DNA from: an uncultured Collinsella sp.
Lineage (GTDB): Bacteria > Actinomycetota > Coriobacteriia > Coriobacteriales > Coriobacteriaceae
Direction of reading: 5' to 3'
DNA: 49,418 bases
Assembly: GCA_900544995.1 (NCBI GenBank)
Contig: UQXC01000008.1
Location: forward strand, 1-49,418
Of this stretch, positions 48,817 to 49,418 are shown piece after piece. The notes beneath the pieces are model-generated. The model saw only the letters and a list, made by a program, of their open reading frames with translations, was not told where the DNA came from and searched no databases. Position 1 is the stretch's first letter. Every line of letters begins with the position of its first letter. Both the position numbers and the translations under genes were made by a program.

Positions 48817-49418
48817 TTACCCCGTGTTCTGCAATCCTGCCGAGACGCCGGTCACAGTCGAAAGAATCAGGCTCATGTACTCGGCCTTCTTCTCCTCGGC
48901 CATCTCGTCCTGATTCATGCGCACCTCGCGAAGGGCGCGGACCTGGGCGATGGACAGAGCGTCGACGTAGGGGTTACGCACGCGAACGGCGCAGCCGAGC
49001 ACGCGACGACGCTGCAGCGGCCACTCATCACCGACGATGGCAAGGACCCACTTACGGGTGAGCTGCATCTCGGTAAAGACCTTCTTGGACAGATCATCGC
49101 GGTCGCCCAGATGCAGATACATCTTGGCGATGCGCTGATCGGTCTTAGCAATCGACATCTCGATGTTGTCGATAAAGGTGCGGAAGAACGGCCACTCCTG
49201 GTAGGCAGCCTTGAGCTGGTCAAGATCGCCAAGCTGCTCGCAGGCGGTGCCCAGACCGTACCAAGCGGCCAGGTTAATGCGCGCCTGGCTCCAGCTGAAG
49301 ATCCACGGGATGGTACGCAGGTCATCGAGCGACTTGGCGCCCAGACCGCGCTTGGCGGGACGCGAGCCGATCGGCAGGCGAACGACCTCTGTACGCGGGG
49401 TCATGGGCCCAAGGGTTC
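48817..49418 (-). CDS. ppc: Phosphoenolpyruvate carboxylase, C-terminal part
   Basis: The 3' end of a minus-strand gene that runs off the right edge; about 200 codons are visible. GSRPAKRG, the conserved C-terminal RTIPWIFSWSQARINLAAWYGLG, and the terminal QNTG are diagnostic of bacterial PEPC. The enzyme carboxylates phosphoenolpyruvate to oxaloacetate. The 5' part is outside the window. Confidence 0.95.
   Translation of the reverse strand, partial: TLGPMTPRTEVVRLPIGSRPAKRGLGAKSLDDLRTIPWIFSWSQARINLAAWYGLGTACEQLGDLDQLKAAYQEWPFFRTFIDNIEMSIAKTDQRIAKMYLHLGDRDDLSKKVFTEMQLTRKWVLAIVGDEWPLQRRRVLGCAVRVRNPYVDALSIAQVRALREVRMNQDEMAEEKKAEYMSLILSTVTGVSAGLQNTG

Overview
The window is high-GC, gene-dense bacterial DNA with strong Shine-Dalgarno sequences. 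Its gene content is a divergent kdpFABC/kdpDE locus, an intracellular pectin and uronate catabolic set, ebg-type beta-galactosidase, feoAAB, lactate-racemase (lar) genes, aspS and ppc. This fits a gut Coriobacteriia actinobacterium, most probably Collinsella. That placement is an inference from content and style; no rRNA gene is present to prove it.

Layout from left to right. (1) 1-2050: a regulatory region, then an SDR dehydrogenase and an RpiB-fold isomerase (DhuD/DhuI type) for unsaturated uronate breakdown. (2) 2105-4054: an Fe-S flavin oxidoreductase of the enoate/2,4-dienoyl-CoA reductase family. (3) 4303-12572: high-affinity K+ uptake, with kdpFABC on the minus strand including the 28-residue KdpF, and divergent kdpD-kdpE. 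(4) 12670-13887: a GltD-like flavoprotein. (5) 13990-23335: a minus-strand pectin block comprising a GPH transporter, GH28, an esterase, a pectinesterase/alpha-beta-hydrolase fusion, an SGNH esterase, GH105 and a TIM-barrel isomerase. (6) 23745-29887: uxaA, uxaB and uxaC plus a LacI-family regulator. (7) 30032-33830: a Cys-rich membrane protein, feoB, two feoA genes and an HPr protein. (8) 34253-35716: an amino-acid permease. (9) 35870-40730: ebgC, ebgA and their divergent LacI-family regulator. (10) 41036-43715: aspS and serB. (11) 43830-48442: larB, a short larC, a TetR regulator, and convergent larD and larA. (12) 48817 to the right edge: the 3' end of ppc.

How the genes fit together. Oligogalacturonides enter through the GPH symporter and are then de-esterified, hydrolysed by GH28, and trimmed of unsaturated ends by GH105. 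Saturated galacturonate goes through UxaC, UxaB and UxaA to 2-keto-3-deoxygluconate (KDG). Unsaturated uronate goes through DhuI and DhuD to the same KDG. None of the pectin enzymes shows a signal peptide, so the cell looks like a scavenger of short oligomers. A palindromic operator with core TGAACGTTCA, probably bound by the LacI-family protein at 28808-29887, recurs at all the pectin and uronate promoters. The beta-galactosidase promoter carries a different operator, CAACCGGTTG.

Non-coding structure is unusually rich. There are three copies of a dispersed hairpin repeat, a tandem array of palindromes after the second lacI, several large inverted repeats enclosing terminators, and a 29-bp direct-repeat motif shared by three sugar promoters. 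These, the fused esterase, the short LarC and an HPr with Asp at position 46 are the most interesting parts of the window.
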